Assembly (NCBI GenBank): GCA_963854735.1
Contig: OY978099.1
Coordinates: 372,001-436,000 of the forward strand
Reading direction: 5' to 3'
Length of the DNA: 64,000 nucleotides
Source: Marvania coccoides
Taxonomy: Eukaryota > Chlorophyta > Trebouxiophyceae > Chlorellales > Chlorellaceae
A program made the translations under genes and the position numbers. Every line of letters begins with the position of its first letter. Position 1 is the first letter of the stretch. The notes beneath the pieces are model-generated. The model ran no database searches. It worked only from the letters and a program-made list of their open reading frames with translations, and was not told where the DNA came from. Positions 30,877 through 41,375 of the stretch are shown piece after piece.

Positions 30877-31949
30877 TCAGCGAAATTGGGGCTCCGCATT
30901 CTGCGCAAAGTCGGGCATGGGAGGAGGAGCAAAGCGGTCCTCGGTAAGGTCGTGCGTCTTTTCCATCGCCTTGACGGGTTCCTCCTTCTTGCCGCCAAAC
31001 CAGCCAGACATCCAACTGCCGCCGGATGGAGCAGCACCGATCGGTTCTGGCTCTGGGATCGCTGCTGCCAGTCCCACATGATCGTTTTCAGACACAGGGA
31101 GAGGCGTGGAGCTGCTGCTGGGGGCGGGTCCAGACGGCATTTCCACCATCGGGACTGGCGCAGGCGGAGGGGCTGTCATTCGTGTGAGAAGAATTCCAAC
31201 GCCCTCAATCATGGCCAGCAGCACGCCGCCGAAAGCTGCCGATTTGGCAGCCGACCGCATGCCAGTTCGCAGCTGCAAAAACCCGCCGGTGAGGGCGCCC
31301 GCCGCTATGCTGTTCCAAGGGTCCTCTGCAGTATTAATTGAGAGTGGGAGGCGTAAAATAATAGCTGACGACAAATGAAGCAAGAGAAAAAAAATATGGT
31401 TTGTACCTTTCTTTCGCAGGGCGACTAGGGTGCAGTCGAAAGTGGAGAAAAGACCGCCCCACACCGCAAAGCTGCCGCCAATTTTGGGAGCCTCCCGTCG
31501 GATGGATTCAATTCCTCCCCTGAAACGAGATCCGCTGGGGCTGTTTTTCATGCCCTTGAACAAGTGCCACAGTCCGCCACCAACGCCGCCCATGCCGAAA
31601 GCTCCACCAACATCATCCAAGATCCTGCGCAGGTGGTGAAATCCTCATCATCAGTATGCTACACAACAACAACTGCACAAATCAAGTAATTTGCCTCTAA
31701 ATAAAATCCTCATAAAAGTAGTCGATTACTCCAGCCGGCAAGATTTTTGAACACCGCGACGCTGGCATACCTGTCAGGGCAAGGCTCCTGCAGTACACAA
31801 CACACAGCATGTGGTGAGTTACATAGAAAAGTCAACAGCTCAAAACAGGATGCTCGGCGAGCAAACACTCCATCTTTCTGTGGTTGAAGGCGTGCAGGCA
31901 TCAATCTCACCCTTCCGTGGTCTACAGACGGTCCAGATTGTCCAGACAT
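30877..31949 (-). CDS. TIM17: Mitochondrial import inner membrane translocase TIM17
   Basis: Exons are 31911-31949, 31771-31787 (17 nt), 31407-31624 and 30877-31325 (240 aa). TIM17 is the channel core of the TIM23 presequence translocase. The conserved N-terminus [18 protein letters not shown] is assembled across the microexon, followed by [45 protein letters not shown] and [14 protein letters not shown]: four membrane segments. A Pro/Ser-rich tail of about 90 residues extends past the last helix, as in plant TIM17 isoforms with C-terminal extensions. The microexon encodes EPCPD plus two bases of Arg and is needed for the invariant PCPDRI motif. Confidence 0.93.
31771..31787 (-). other. 17-nt microexon of TIM17
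   Basis: GAG CCT TGC CCT GAC AG, bounded by CTGCAG upstream and GTATGC downstream on the minus strand. It restores the family motif EPCPDR. Confidence 0.85.
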
Positions 31950-32343
31950 AACTTTTGGTGCGAGTAGGAGGCGTTCAGCTCTTAATGCTCAGCTCGCAAA
32001 TAAATCACTGAATCAAAAGACGCTAGCAGAAATATTTCTAGGCCAGTCGAATGGCTGGGTTATAGATTGATTACGATTTTATCAGTTTAAATATAAAGAA
32101 TGCGAGAAGTTTGGGAGAAAGCAGCCATAAACACAAGCGTGATGCATATGCGTTCTTCATTCAATTTTTCAGTCTATTTTCTCAAACAAAGCAAAGGAGC
32201 TTCCCAAAATGCATAAATAATTTTGTTAATGCATTATTATGTCAAGAACAGCAACTTGCAGCATCTTCAACCTTCCCTTCTCTCTGATCTAAACAATTTT
32301 GATCATGAAAATTACAAAGCCCGCTGAACGCTAGCTGCCGACG
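31950..32343. promoter_or_regulatory. Divergent promoter region TIM17 / F-box gene
   Basis: These 394 AT-rich nt lie between two outward start codons. No open frame of significance and no recognised element. Confidence 0.45.
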
Positions 32344-34137
32344 ATGACAGACCTCGACAACGGGGTCGAAAGACCCCAGCAAAGCCCCGCCACTCTGACT
32401 ACGCTGGATCAGGACAGCTTGCAAGAGCTCTTTGCACGGTGCCACACCCTCGACGTTTGCACGCTGCGGCAAACCTGCAAGGCCTTCAACGCCATGTTAT
32501 CCGAGAGCCAGATCGTGTGGGCACGCCGCTTGTGGGCCGACTACGGCCTGAGCTTGGCCCTGCAGCAGTCTGCCCATCCTGACGCCCTGGCTACTCTGGC
32601 AAAAGCTGTGCACGAGGCGCCCCCCACAGACGAGCTGCGCTTCCAGGGCGTGCTTGTAAACGGCTCGGTGGACGAGCTCAACATGACCTACTGGGTGGAC
32701 AACCTCTTTACGCAGGACCGACGGCCCTTCTGCTCGGACAGCTCCTACAACATCGACTGCCTGGGGCTGCTGCTGGATGGAGTGGTGCCCAGGGACAATC
32801 AGTACGCGCAGGTGCGGCGGTACATGCAGCGGCGGTGCCGCTACGCTGCGGCGCTGCTGGAACAGGTACACAACCCCCCGGGCGCAGACAACGCCGACCT
32901 GCTGATGCGCCTGGTGGAGCGGTGGAGCGACCACCAGCTGGAGCACTTTTTCAGGATCTTGGTCGCAAATTTGGAGGGAAACCACGCCATGGGCCGTTTG
33001 CTTCTTTATGACATTCCTCACGAGCGGCACGCGGAGGAGCAGCAGCGGCTGCGCGCGGTGTGCGGATTTCTGCGAGACCGGCCGGGGTCGATTTTGAAGG
33101 ACATCGTGCAGCTGCCTGGCGACCTAAAGACGCTATTTGACGGCTCGGTGATGGACAAAGTGGGGAAAGATCAGGCGCGAGTGATTGGCATCCTGAACGA
33201 AGTGGCGCTGAGCCGCTACGGCAGCCTGACGTGCCCCGTGGCGGCTGGAGTGGTGCTCGCAGGCATCATCGACCACTCCTTGCTGGCAAATCTTACTGCA
33301 AAAGAGGTGGCAGAGCGGATCCAGCGTGCTACGCAAGGCAAGGAATTCGATTTCTTTTGCTTTTTGGGTTCAAAGCAATTTTTCTCAACTCTTTTTTCCT
33401 CTTGCTCTTCTGCAGACCCCCTGTGTCTTGCTTTTAACTCGCTGCAAACTCTGGGGGCGGTGGAGCACCAGGTGGCCAGGGGAGCGCTGCCTCCCATTGC
33501 TTCTGTCAGCACTACGCAGGCTGGCATTTTGGCCCATTTCGACGCCCCCTGGGATGCAGCTGCTTTTGATAACGCGTGGCTCCGAGGCACCAGCGGCACC
33601 TTGATCCAGTGGAAGCCGCTGGCCTGGTTTCGGTTCCACTCGCGGGAGGATGCAGACGCGTTTCTAGCGGAGCAGCAGGATATGCAGGGCGCTGGCATGG
33701 AAGAAGCCGAGCCGGCGGCGGCGGCGGCCGAGGCAGCGGTAGGGGCCGCAAACGCAGCGGCAGCAGAAGAAGCTGCTGCTGCGCCCAGCGACACAATGAG
33801 CCTTGACGACCTTATTGAAGACATGGAGGGAGAGGGGGGGGAGTCTGACGAGGAAGGGGAGGGGGATGAAGAAGAGGAGGAGGAAGGGGATGGCGGCGAA
33901 GCGGACATTGAAATCGACGGCGAAGATCGCACCCAGGGCCGCAACCTGCTGACGATCCAGCTTGCCCGCCCCGTGGCAGCCAACGTGCTGATGATCAAGT
34001 TGATTGATCAGGAAAACTTGATGGAGGAGCTATCTGACCCTCACTCTTTCCCCAACGTTGACATGACATCGATTATTGCCAAAGGAAAAAAAGTGGGTTT
34101 GCCGCAAGGGGTGGCGCTGAAACCCGCCCAAAAGTGA
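32344..34137 (+). CDS. F-box-like protein with acidic C-terminal region
   Basis: The frame is open throughout (597 aa) but a 78-nt AT-rich insert at 33338-33415 looks like an in-frame intron (GCAAGG...CTGCAG); without it the product is 571 aa. Residues 21-70 (LDQDSLQELFARCHTLDVCTLRQ.. and VWARRLW) have the spacing of an F-box, the SKP1-binding motif of SCF ubiquitin ligases. The middle is helical with no named domain (HFFRILVANLEGNHAMG, GILNEVALSRYGSLTCPVAAG). Residues about 455-540 are Ala- then Glu/Asp-rich, and the end (NLLTIQLARPVAANVLMIKLID) may be a beta-sandwich. Substrate unknown. TGTAA at 34192-34196. Confidence 0.7.
   Translation: MTDLDNGVERPQQSPATLTTLDQDSLQELFARCHTLDVCTLRQTCKAFNAMLSESQIVWARRLWADYGLSLALQQSAHPDALATLAKAVHEAPPTDELRFQGVLVNGSVDELNMTYWVDNLFTQDRRPFCSDSSYNIDCLGLLLDGVVPRDNQYAQVRRYMQRRCRYAAALLEQVHNPPGADNADLLMRLVERWSDHQLEHFFRILVANLEGNHAMGRLLLYDIPHERHAEEQQRLRAVCGFLRDRPGSILKDIVQLPGDLKTLFDGSVMDKVGKDQARVIGILNEVALSRYGSLTCPVAAGVVLAGIIDHSLLANLTAKEVAERIQRATQGKEFDFFCFLGSKQFFSTLFSSCSSADPLCLAFNSLQTLGAVEHQVARGALPPIASVSTTQAGILAHFDAPWDAAAFDNAWLRGTSGTLIQWKPLAWFRFHSREDADAFLAEQQDMQGAGMEEAEPAAAAAEAAVGAANAAAAEEAAAAPSDTMSLDDLIEDMEGEGGESDEEGEGDEEEEEEGDGGEADIEIDGEDRTQGRNLLTIQLARPVAANVLMIKLIDQENLMEELSDPHSFPNVDMTSIIAKGKKVGLPQGVALKPAQK
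33338..33415 (+). other. Probable in-frame GC-AG intron (78 nt) in F-box gene
   Basis: AT-rich segment with donor GCAAGG, a T-rich tract and acceptor TCTTCTGCAG. It has no stop and is divisible by three, so both spliced and retained forms would be translatable. There is no suitable GT donor nearby. Confidence 0.55.
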
Positions 34138-34229
34138 AAGAATACGCTGTGGTTGACATCTCTGAACACTATGCTTTCAGTACTTGCATTGTGTAAAAAC
34201 AATATGATAAAATTTGAAATTATTAAGAA

Positions 34230-35347
34230 TTAAGTCAACCACGGCAAGCCGGAAGTCCAGCCCTTGGTTGCTGCTGCAGCAGGGCTGCCATCGTGGATGC
34301 TGCCGATGGCCAGCCGCCAAAAGTCCAGGAGACATGTGACCAGCATCCCTGCTGCCAGCGCATCCACCACGACCCTCCACAACGAGAATTTGTTCTTCAT
34401 CGTTGCCTCTTCTTCCATTCTGAAAAACATGGGGAACGAGACGAAAAAATAAATAGCGTAGAATAGCGACCCGGTGGAGTACATGGTGCTCCGGTCTTTG
34501 AAGGTATAATACGGGAAGTGGGCAATGGTGAGCGTTTCGCCATAGGCTGTGGCGTATGACAACGAAAACACCACGAGTCCCTCGGCAGCGGCTTGCGCGG
34601 CAGGGCCAGCGTGGCGCGCCGCGTTGCGTGTGCGGCGAATGAGCACGTTGGCCAGTGCATGGTACAGGCAGAAGTAGGCGTGGGTCATGAAGTACAAAGT
34701 GATGGGCACCTGTTGATTGCATGCAAAACAAACAAGATTTACGACGAGGACGCGCGAAAAGAGAAGAGGAGGAAGCACATAAATTCTAAATAAACAAATT
34801 TAGTGCATCTTACATCGTTGAGGCGATGGGCTTTGAACGTGTAGGCGGCACCCAGCAGGGAGTAGAAATAGTGAGTCCAAAAATAGTTGCCAATGAAGCT
34901 GAAAATTGCAATCCAGAGGTTGGCTTTCACCCAGTATTTTTGGGACCACGGCTTGCCAGCGTCATCCTTGCTCTCATAACCAAAAGCGGGCACAAGGACG
35001 CACGGCAGGGCTGCCAGCAGGCCGATCCCCATGTACCCCCATTCCCCCAGGCTATCGTACAGCTTGAAAGGAACCAGAACCAGGAGACACCACACGATCC
35101 AGACCGGGCTGTAGGCCAGGAAGAAGAGCTCTGTCCACCGCTTGGCGGGGTTGGGCGATAGCCACGAGAGCTGCGCAGCTCGGCTGACGCTGGAAGCCCG
35201 CCTTGATAAGGTCCTGGCGTGAGTTTTAGAAGGGGTCCTGGAGGCTGCAATGCAACGGAAACGCGATTATTATTGAACATTTGATAACTTTTTTGTTTCA
35301 TGTTGACATTGCAATGCTTCAAATACAAAAGAATTTGACGTACCCAT
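34230..35347 (-). CDS. CPI1: Cycloeucalenol cycloisomerase
   Basis: Exons are 35344-35347 (4 nt), 34814-35244 and 34230-34709 (304 aa). CPI1 opens the cyclopropane ring of cycloeucalenol to give obtusifoliol in sterol synthesis at the ER. Family runs include WLSPNPAKRWTELFFL, VPFKLYDS, YWVKANLWIAIFSFIGNYFWTHYF, FPYYTFKDRSTMY, LFYAIYFFVSFPMFFRM and the terminal SGLPW. Several membrane segments are present. Exon 2 has an open frame to its acceptor but no early Met; the upstream ATGG before GTACGT supplies the start, giving MASRTPSKTHART. The cycloartenol-type route supports a green lineage. Confidence 0.93.
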
Positions 35348-35701
35348 TGAATCAATACACGTCTTCTTCACACAGCTCAATGCATTCGCAGTTCAATGGA
35401 AGCGAGAATTTTATGATTCTTTTAATTATTTATTTATTGAACGCGTGGTGTCGTAGCCCCTGTTCTGTGGCTAGTTCTGTTTATTTGAGATGATCAATAA
35501 ACAATACTACGTTCAAACGTACTTTAAACCACTGAACTGGGCCAACATTCTCACGAGGGTGCCTTCTTCCTCCATGCCAGCCGAGCAGTAAACAGCGTTG
35601 GCCGAAGGCTCCGCAACCTCAAACCGCGTTATTATAATTTCGTCCTTCAAATTTCTCAGAGCTCGCTTATACTTGCTCCGCCATTGCTGCGGCAAGCTGA
35701 A
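35348..35701. promoter_or_regulatory. Divergent promoter region CPI1 / SNAP33
   Basis: A 354-nt spacer between outward start codons, AT-rich on the CPI1 side and more GC-rich toward the SNARE gene. A minus-strand frame of some length here has no family match and is not supported. Confidence 0.4.
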
Positions 35702-36823
35702 ATGGCTCACTTGCAGAAAGAGGCAGCAGCCAGTCCTTTTGCTGTGGCTAATGGCGACCCACTGGGTGCAGTAGAGCGCCGCATGCTCGAGCAAGGGAAA
35801 AAAGAGCACAGGGAGACGACGGCGGCCACGAAAAGAGCTCTGCAGGTAGCGTTTTTTTTTTTTTTTTTTTTTTAATAATTGTTTAGTGCATGCCGACCCC
35901 TTGTTACTCGTTCTCTTTATCTCCAACGCAGGTGGCTGAACAAGCTGCAGAAATGGCGAGCGCCACGCTCGTCGAGGTGCAGCGGCAGGGTGCACAGCTG
36001 GACAAAACCGAGGAGGGGTTAGCTGTTGTAAGTCAGGCCCCCCAGGAGACGGCCATTGGCAGTTTGCATTATCCCCATAGGCGATGTAGTAGTAAATCAT
36101 CGTTTACTACACAAGAACTTGTTGCTTTCACGCTGTTGCAGATAGACAAGGATGTGCGGGAGGCGAGCAGAGTAGTCCGATTCATGCAGCGCTGGTGCTG
36201 CTGCCAGATCTTCGATTGCTGCGATCCGGACGCTGCCGTGACGGCAACGCGGAAGCGCAGGGTTTCAGAGTAAGTAGCAGCGGGGCGGCAAATTGCTTTT
36301 TCCTTGGGCTAGCCACGAAAGAACTACTTAAAATGATGCCTTGCAGGAGGCGGCAAGATCGGAATTCCTACGAAGAAGTTAGACTGGCCCAGCAGGACGC
36401 GAAGAAGGCCTCTGTTGCACGCCTTGCCACAAAAGGAGATGCAGCCCACAATGGCAACGTAAGAGATGAAGAAACTTTCGCTGGAGTCTTTGATGCATTC
36501 CTAATTTCATTTTTTTCACAATGCAGGAAGCGGCTGCGCGGGCGGAGCTCTTCTCCGCAAGAATGCGCAAGAAAACGCAGTCGCAGTCCAGCCTCGGGTA
36601 TGGCGTGCCTGGTGCCGATCGCGAGGAGCTGCAGGCAGAGAGCCAGGTGCAAGAGGAGACTCTTGATCGCATTGGGACCACGGTGTCGACACTGCAAATT
36701 TTGAGCCTTGAACTGCAAGGAGAACTGGCTGCACAGGCGCCGCAGCTGGATGCGCTGACCGATAAAACGCTGTCTGCGCAAGACGATTTAAGCGCTCTGG
36801 CGAAGACAGCACGCAAGATCTAG
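35702..36823 (+). CDS. SNAP33: Qbc-SNARE of the SNAP-25/SNAP33 family
   Basis: Exons are 35702-35845, 35932-36027, 36142-36269, 36347-36458 and 36527-36823 (258 aa). SNAP-25-type proteins contribute two helices to the SNARE bundle at the plasma membrane or cell plate. The Qb motif runs from about residue 40 to 100 (VAEQAAEMASATLVEVQRQGAQL, then IDKDVREASRVV). A Cys cluster (RWCCCQIFDCCDP) directly after it is the likely palmitoylated membrane anchor. The Qc motif is C-terminal (VQEETLDRIGTTVSTLQ to LAKTARKI). There is no transmembrane segment. Intron 1 has a 20-T run. All joins keep phase. Confidence 0.92.
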
Positions 36824-36860
36824 TTCAAAAAGAATAGAGGAAAAATATTTGGGCGTTGTT

Positions 36861-36876
36861 AACATAACGTTATGTT
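36861..36876. repeat. Perfect 16-bp palindrome in convergent spacer
   Basis: AACATAACGTTATGTT, 37 nt after the SNAP33 stop. Confidence 0.9.
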
Positions 36877-37024
36877 TTCTACTACTCACAATTAACTGAT
36901 TCAAACTTTCCCAAATGTATATAAAAGCAGGAAAATGTATTAATTCGTTTTAGATAATGTTAGGGCTCAGTCAGCAGGAATAATGGAGAGGAATAAAAAT
37001 TGACGGCATCCTGGCCCTCGCCCT

Positions 37025-37042
37025 CCCTCGTTGCAACGAGGG
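37025..37042. repeat. Perfect 18-bp palindrome in convergent spacer
   Basis: CCCTCGTTGCAACGAGGG, 40 nt beyond the stop of the SBP gene on the minus strand. As RNA either strand would form a short GC-rich stem. Confidence 0.9.
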
Positions 37043-37081
37043 AAAAATGATTTAGAGGTAGCTATATAATTTATTTGTTAG

Positions 37082-40000
37082 TCAACTGCCACAGCATGAT
37101 TTAGGTGCAGCAGCACCAGCAGCAGCACCAGTATTTTTAGCGGCACAGCATGCAGGGTAAGAAACCTTGCTCTCCTCCGGCAGCTGCGACCCACCAGCTG
37201 CTGCTGCTGCAGAAGAAGAGCAACAGCAGCAGGTGCCGCCCTGAGAGCCGCAGCAACCCTCTTCGTCTTCAGACAATCCCCCCATCGCACAGCTGGCACA
37301 TGGCTCGGCAGACTGTGCACATGGGCAGGGACCGATACACTTACAACGCGGGGTTGACGGTGCTTCTGCGAGACCCTCATCCGGTTTAGATGCCACGACC
37401 GCTACCCGAAGCTTCGTCTCGGGCAAAAACGCGTCGACCAGCCTGTTGCGGTTGAGCCGCAGCGCGAACGCAGCAGGGGTAAGGTCGTCGTCAGTCACTG
37501 CCTCCTTCCACGCAGCCGCATTTGGCTCGCAGGAAGCCACCAGCGCCAGCGCCATACGCGCCGCCACCACGGGGTCGTGGGCGAGCACCGCCAGGTGCAG
37601 CGGCGTGAGGCCCCTGGGTCCTGCGGCGTCACACCGCCATTTGACACCTGCTTCTTCGCCCCACCCCAACACCATCTCCAGCATCGCAGGGATCTGAGAC
37701 TGCACCGCCCGGTGCAGCAGCGACAGCTTTCCCATGCACCCCAGTAGCGATGCTCGCCGCAGAGTAGCGGCCCTGCAGTCTCGGTCTACCTGGCTCAGCA
37801 TCGCCAAGCCGTCCAGCACGCCGCCGCCCTGCCGTCTGGGCAGTGTGGCAGCCGCCGCCATGATCTCGCCCTGCATCAACGATAGCAGGCGAGCGGCAAC
37901 AGCGACGAGTCCAGCGCCAACGGCATCGTGCAGCAGCCTGGCGGCCACGCGCTCAACCACCGAATACTCCATCTTGCTGCGGTCACCAATCCACTCGTAC
38001 ACCACGCCCAACGCCTCGATCCAGGCGTGCATCTGATTCTTGGGCAGCCGCAGCAGCTCCTCACGCTCAGCAGCGCTGTCCACCACCAGCGCCTTGCCGC
38101 CCTGGGGAGCCATGTAGGCGCCCATCAACAGGTCGACGTGGAGCATCCCGGGGCGCAGCGGGCTCGCCATGCGGATCAGCAGCGACTGGGGGCGCACATC
38201 GTCCACCCGAGTTTCTTCCGCCTTGCTGCAGCAGTGCTGCTCTTCACTGCCACCGCGCTCTCCTTCATCCAGCCGCAGCGATGCCAGCTTGGATACGCAG
38301 CACCCGCAGCACTGGGCCTCCCATCCAGCTGCAGAGGCAGCCATCTCTGCACTGCCGTCTGCCTGGCAGCATGCCCTCACGGCAGCAGAGCACATGCACT
38401 CAGTGCACCCCGCACTTTCCACCATGAGGTACTCCCCCTGCAGCCTGGACACCAGCTCGTAGTCATTCTGCAGCAGGTTGATGCCCTGCACCACCAGGGT
38501 GGTCAGGGTGGCTGGCGGAGCGGCAGGGCTGGACAGCAGCACCGCGGGTTTCATCTCCATCACAGAGGGGGCTGGGCGCCCATTTGCAGAGCTGCTGATG
38601 TCCCACACCTGGTGCAGGCGCCCTCCGCTCACCAGCGCCACTTCCCTGCCCGCCTGGACCTGCGTTATATAAAGAAATACATTTATAAAGCTTTAGAATT
38701 GAGAACAGCAGCTAGAATTGGATTGGAACTCAAAAGATTAAACAGTAAAAAAATATTACCAGCAGGGTCTTGGTGCGCCACAGGGGCTCCCCAGAGGCCA
38801 GCATCCTCTGCACCAGTCGGGCTACACCGCCAGTGGCAAGGCTGCCCTGCATCGCGCGACCAGCGCCTCCGCCCTCAGGCTCCTGCCGCTTGGACCCTGC
38901 GATAGATAGGGAGGGTACGCTGGGGCCTGCACCATCACCAGCATCTACCTGTTCGGGCTGCTGCTGATCAACAGGATAAATCGCCCCCGCCACCTCCTCC
39001 TCTCCTTGGGCCATCACGGCCTGCACGGTGAGGTGGACGCACCCAGGGCGCAAATAACCATCCAGACTGGCCACGTGGCCAGTGAACCACGATGTCAGTT
39101 GGCTCCTGAGGTCGGGAGGCAGCTCCCCGGGTGTGCACCCAAAGAGCTTCACAGACACGGTGGAAAGCATTGCGTCCTTGGTGAGCTTCGGCGACGTGGA
39201 TAAGGCCAGTACCGAGGGCACCCCGTGGGCATTCTCCTCCTCTGCCAGGGGCAGCATCAACACGGCGCCCATGTCGAAGCTGGAGGTGCCTTCGGGGAGC
39301 GTAGGAGCCAGCAGGCCCAGCGATTCCCCCACGGGCGGAGAATACAGCTCGTCGGCGTTCTCTGCGACATCGCCATGCTCCATCTCCTTCAAATCGGCCA
39401 GTTCCCGGGCCAGCCAGCAGCTGAGGTTGTTGTTGCTGGAGGGAGGTCCGCTGTCGAGAAAGCTGGCGGCCATAATGTCCGAGGCGTTAAAATCCAGCAG
39501 CGGAAGAACGGGGGAGGGCGGCCTCTGGGACGCGGAAGACTCGGCGGGGGCGGTCTCTTTAGCAGGCGAGGCAGGGGCAGCGGGGGCTGCAGTACAGCAA
39601 TATTGGGCGACTGGAGCCTGCACGGTCTCGGGTTCCACTTCTTCCTCCTCTAAAGCAGCAGCTGTGGCAGGGTTGGCTGTTCGCGCGCGGTAGCTGCGCC
39701 GCACAGGTGCTGTAGGCTCTGCAGGGGGCGGTGCTTGCGTGTCATCCTCCTCGTCATCATCCAGAGAACTCTTCTTTTTCCGCCCTCGTCCGTTTCCACC
39801 CTTCTGCTGGTGCTTCTCCCTGGGCGCTGCAGCGTCCCCCTGCTGCCGCTTCCTTCTGCGCGCGTTGTGCTTCTCCAGCTGTGCCCTGCAGCTGTGTTTC
39901 TTGTCGTCGAATTCGCTGAGCTGGTGGGGGTGGCCACAGCGCTGGCAGAACCGCAGCTCCACACCGTCCCGCGTGAACATATCACTCTTGATGTGAACGT

Positions 40001-40167
40001 CGCATATCCTATTGCGGGTGTGGTAGAAAGTCAGGTTGGCCAGCGAGCGTGTGCACCCGTCGGCTTGGCACCCAGAGCGGCCGGTGTTGTGGGTCGCAAC
40101 CTTGGGCTGGTGGTGAATTGGCTCAGCGCGGGTGGGCGTCTCAGCTGGCGCAGGAAGGGATGGGGCG

Positions 40168-40200
<33 letters not shown>

Positions 40201-40391
40201 GGAAGCACGGCGTGAGCACCTCCTGGACCTTCGACTGGCGACTGTCTGGCGCGGCACGCCTGCGGGTCCCACCTCCAATCACTGGGCTCCCAGTTTGCCT
40301 CCTCAGCGGCCGCAAGCTTGTATATAGCATCAGCCGACTGCATTCTCCTCTGTACCAGCCAGATTGTATGTTCAGTCGATTCTGCACCCAT
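37082..40391 (-). CDS. CRR1: SBP-box transcription factor with ankyrin repeats and Cys-rich tail, CRR1-type
   Basis: Exons are 38760-40391 and 37082-38659 (1069 aa). The SBP DNA-binding domain spans residues 108-184. Zinc site 1 is C108, C113, C130, H133; site 2 is C149, C152, H156, C168, and the overlapping nuclear signal is HNARRRKRQQ. Ankyrin-type repeats lie at about 850-965 (SLLHRAVQ, GLTPLHLAVLAHDP). The last 90 residues hold 16 Cys in CKC, CPC, CCCC and CC groups like a metallothionein, and a second Cys cluster lies near 625-690. SBP + ankyrin + C-terminal Cys-rich tail is the architecture of Chlamydomonas CRR1, the activator of copper-deficiency and hypoxia genes through GTAC elements. 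A run of 10 Gln is at 65-74. Orthology is inferred from architecture. Confidence 0.85.
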
Positions 40392-41375
40392 GATGAATCG
40401 AGCACAGTTTAATTAAGTAGCCGCAATGGCGATTAAAATGTAAACCTAGCTCGAGTGGCTTGAAATACGTGGCAGGAAGGGCTGATATTGATTTTTGTGT
40501 GAAAAAAACATTCAGCCTACGATTAGGCTGGCGACGAGAACAGCCCCGAGAGTAGCTTTGCACAAAAAAGATCGACACTTCTTATGGATTAATAAAGAAA
40601 ATCAAAGGCCTCACCCCGTTTTGTTTTCGAAATAAAATTGAAATTTTCCCGTTGAGTGAGAAAAACGATGCACCGGCGCTCTTTGTTTTTGTTGTTCTTT
40701 CAAAGATAGAGACTTTCACACATTTGTACAGGAATTAAAATGAACAGAGAGATTTTTTTTCAAGGCACGCGCCCTCCTTTCCTTTTCCTTCATTTTTTTC
40801 TGATTTTTGCCCCAGCGCAGCATGCCCCAGCAGGAAATGGCAAAGAGGCGGCGAATGTACATGTGAATGCAAGTCTCTACAATATAGTTCTACAGCAATC
40901 CAGTGGATTACTACACTGGGTCAGGAATCGTGCTCCGCCATTTTAATTTTCCCCATCCCCTCTATTTTTTCTACAAGCCCTATATTTCTGGGATGGAGCC
41001 CTCCTCTTGGGAGAACGAAATAAGAAAGTCGAGAGTTTTGGCTGACAGAGAGTTGCAAGCAAGTAAACAGTTTCTTTTGCTGAATGCATTTTGAATAAAA
41101 TTATACGCTTGCCAACCTTGGCTTAACTCTTCATACTCCCCAAATTACGATTAAAAAATAAATAAACAAACAAAACATCACATTTCCCAAATTTCGAGAG
41201 ACTCCTAAGCCCGCAGCAGCCTTCAAGGCAAGTATACAAATCATACTTGCTTATGCAGCCGTGCAAGGCTCTGCTGCCTGCCCTTTTCGGTGCATATTGG
41301 GAGTCAAATTAACTTACACACAAACTTTGACCGGGCTTTGCAGGCGCCTACGTGCATACAATCTTTATTTAAAGG
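40392..41375. promoter_or_regulatory. Divergent spacer CRR1-type gene / Ubl-like gene
   Basis: A 984-nt AT-rich region with the promoters of both genes. GTAC, the core of copper-response elements, occurs near 40726 and 40858, but a 4-mer this common proves nothing. A long imperfect hairpin lies at 41213-41276. Short open frames here are not supported. Confidence 0.5.
41213..41276. repeat. Long imperfect hairpin upstream of Ubl-like gene
   Basis: Outer arms CAGCAGCCTT and AAGGCTCTGCTG pair with a 2-nt bulge; inner arms CAAGTAT and ATACTTG pair around a 7-nt loop. It ends 100 nt before the start codon, so it may be in the 5' UTR or promoter. Confidence 0.6.

Noticed and set aside
40175..40198. 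CTG repeat as a separate locus
   Set aside because: It is the Gln run (residues 65-74) within the SBP protein.
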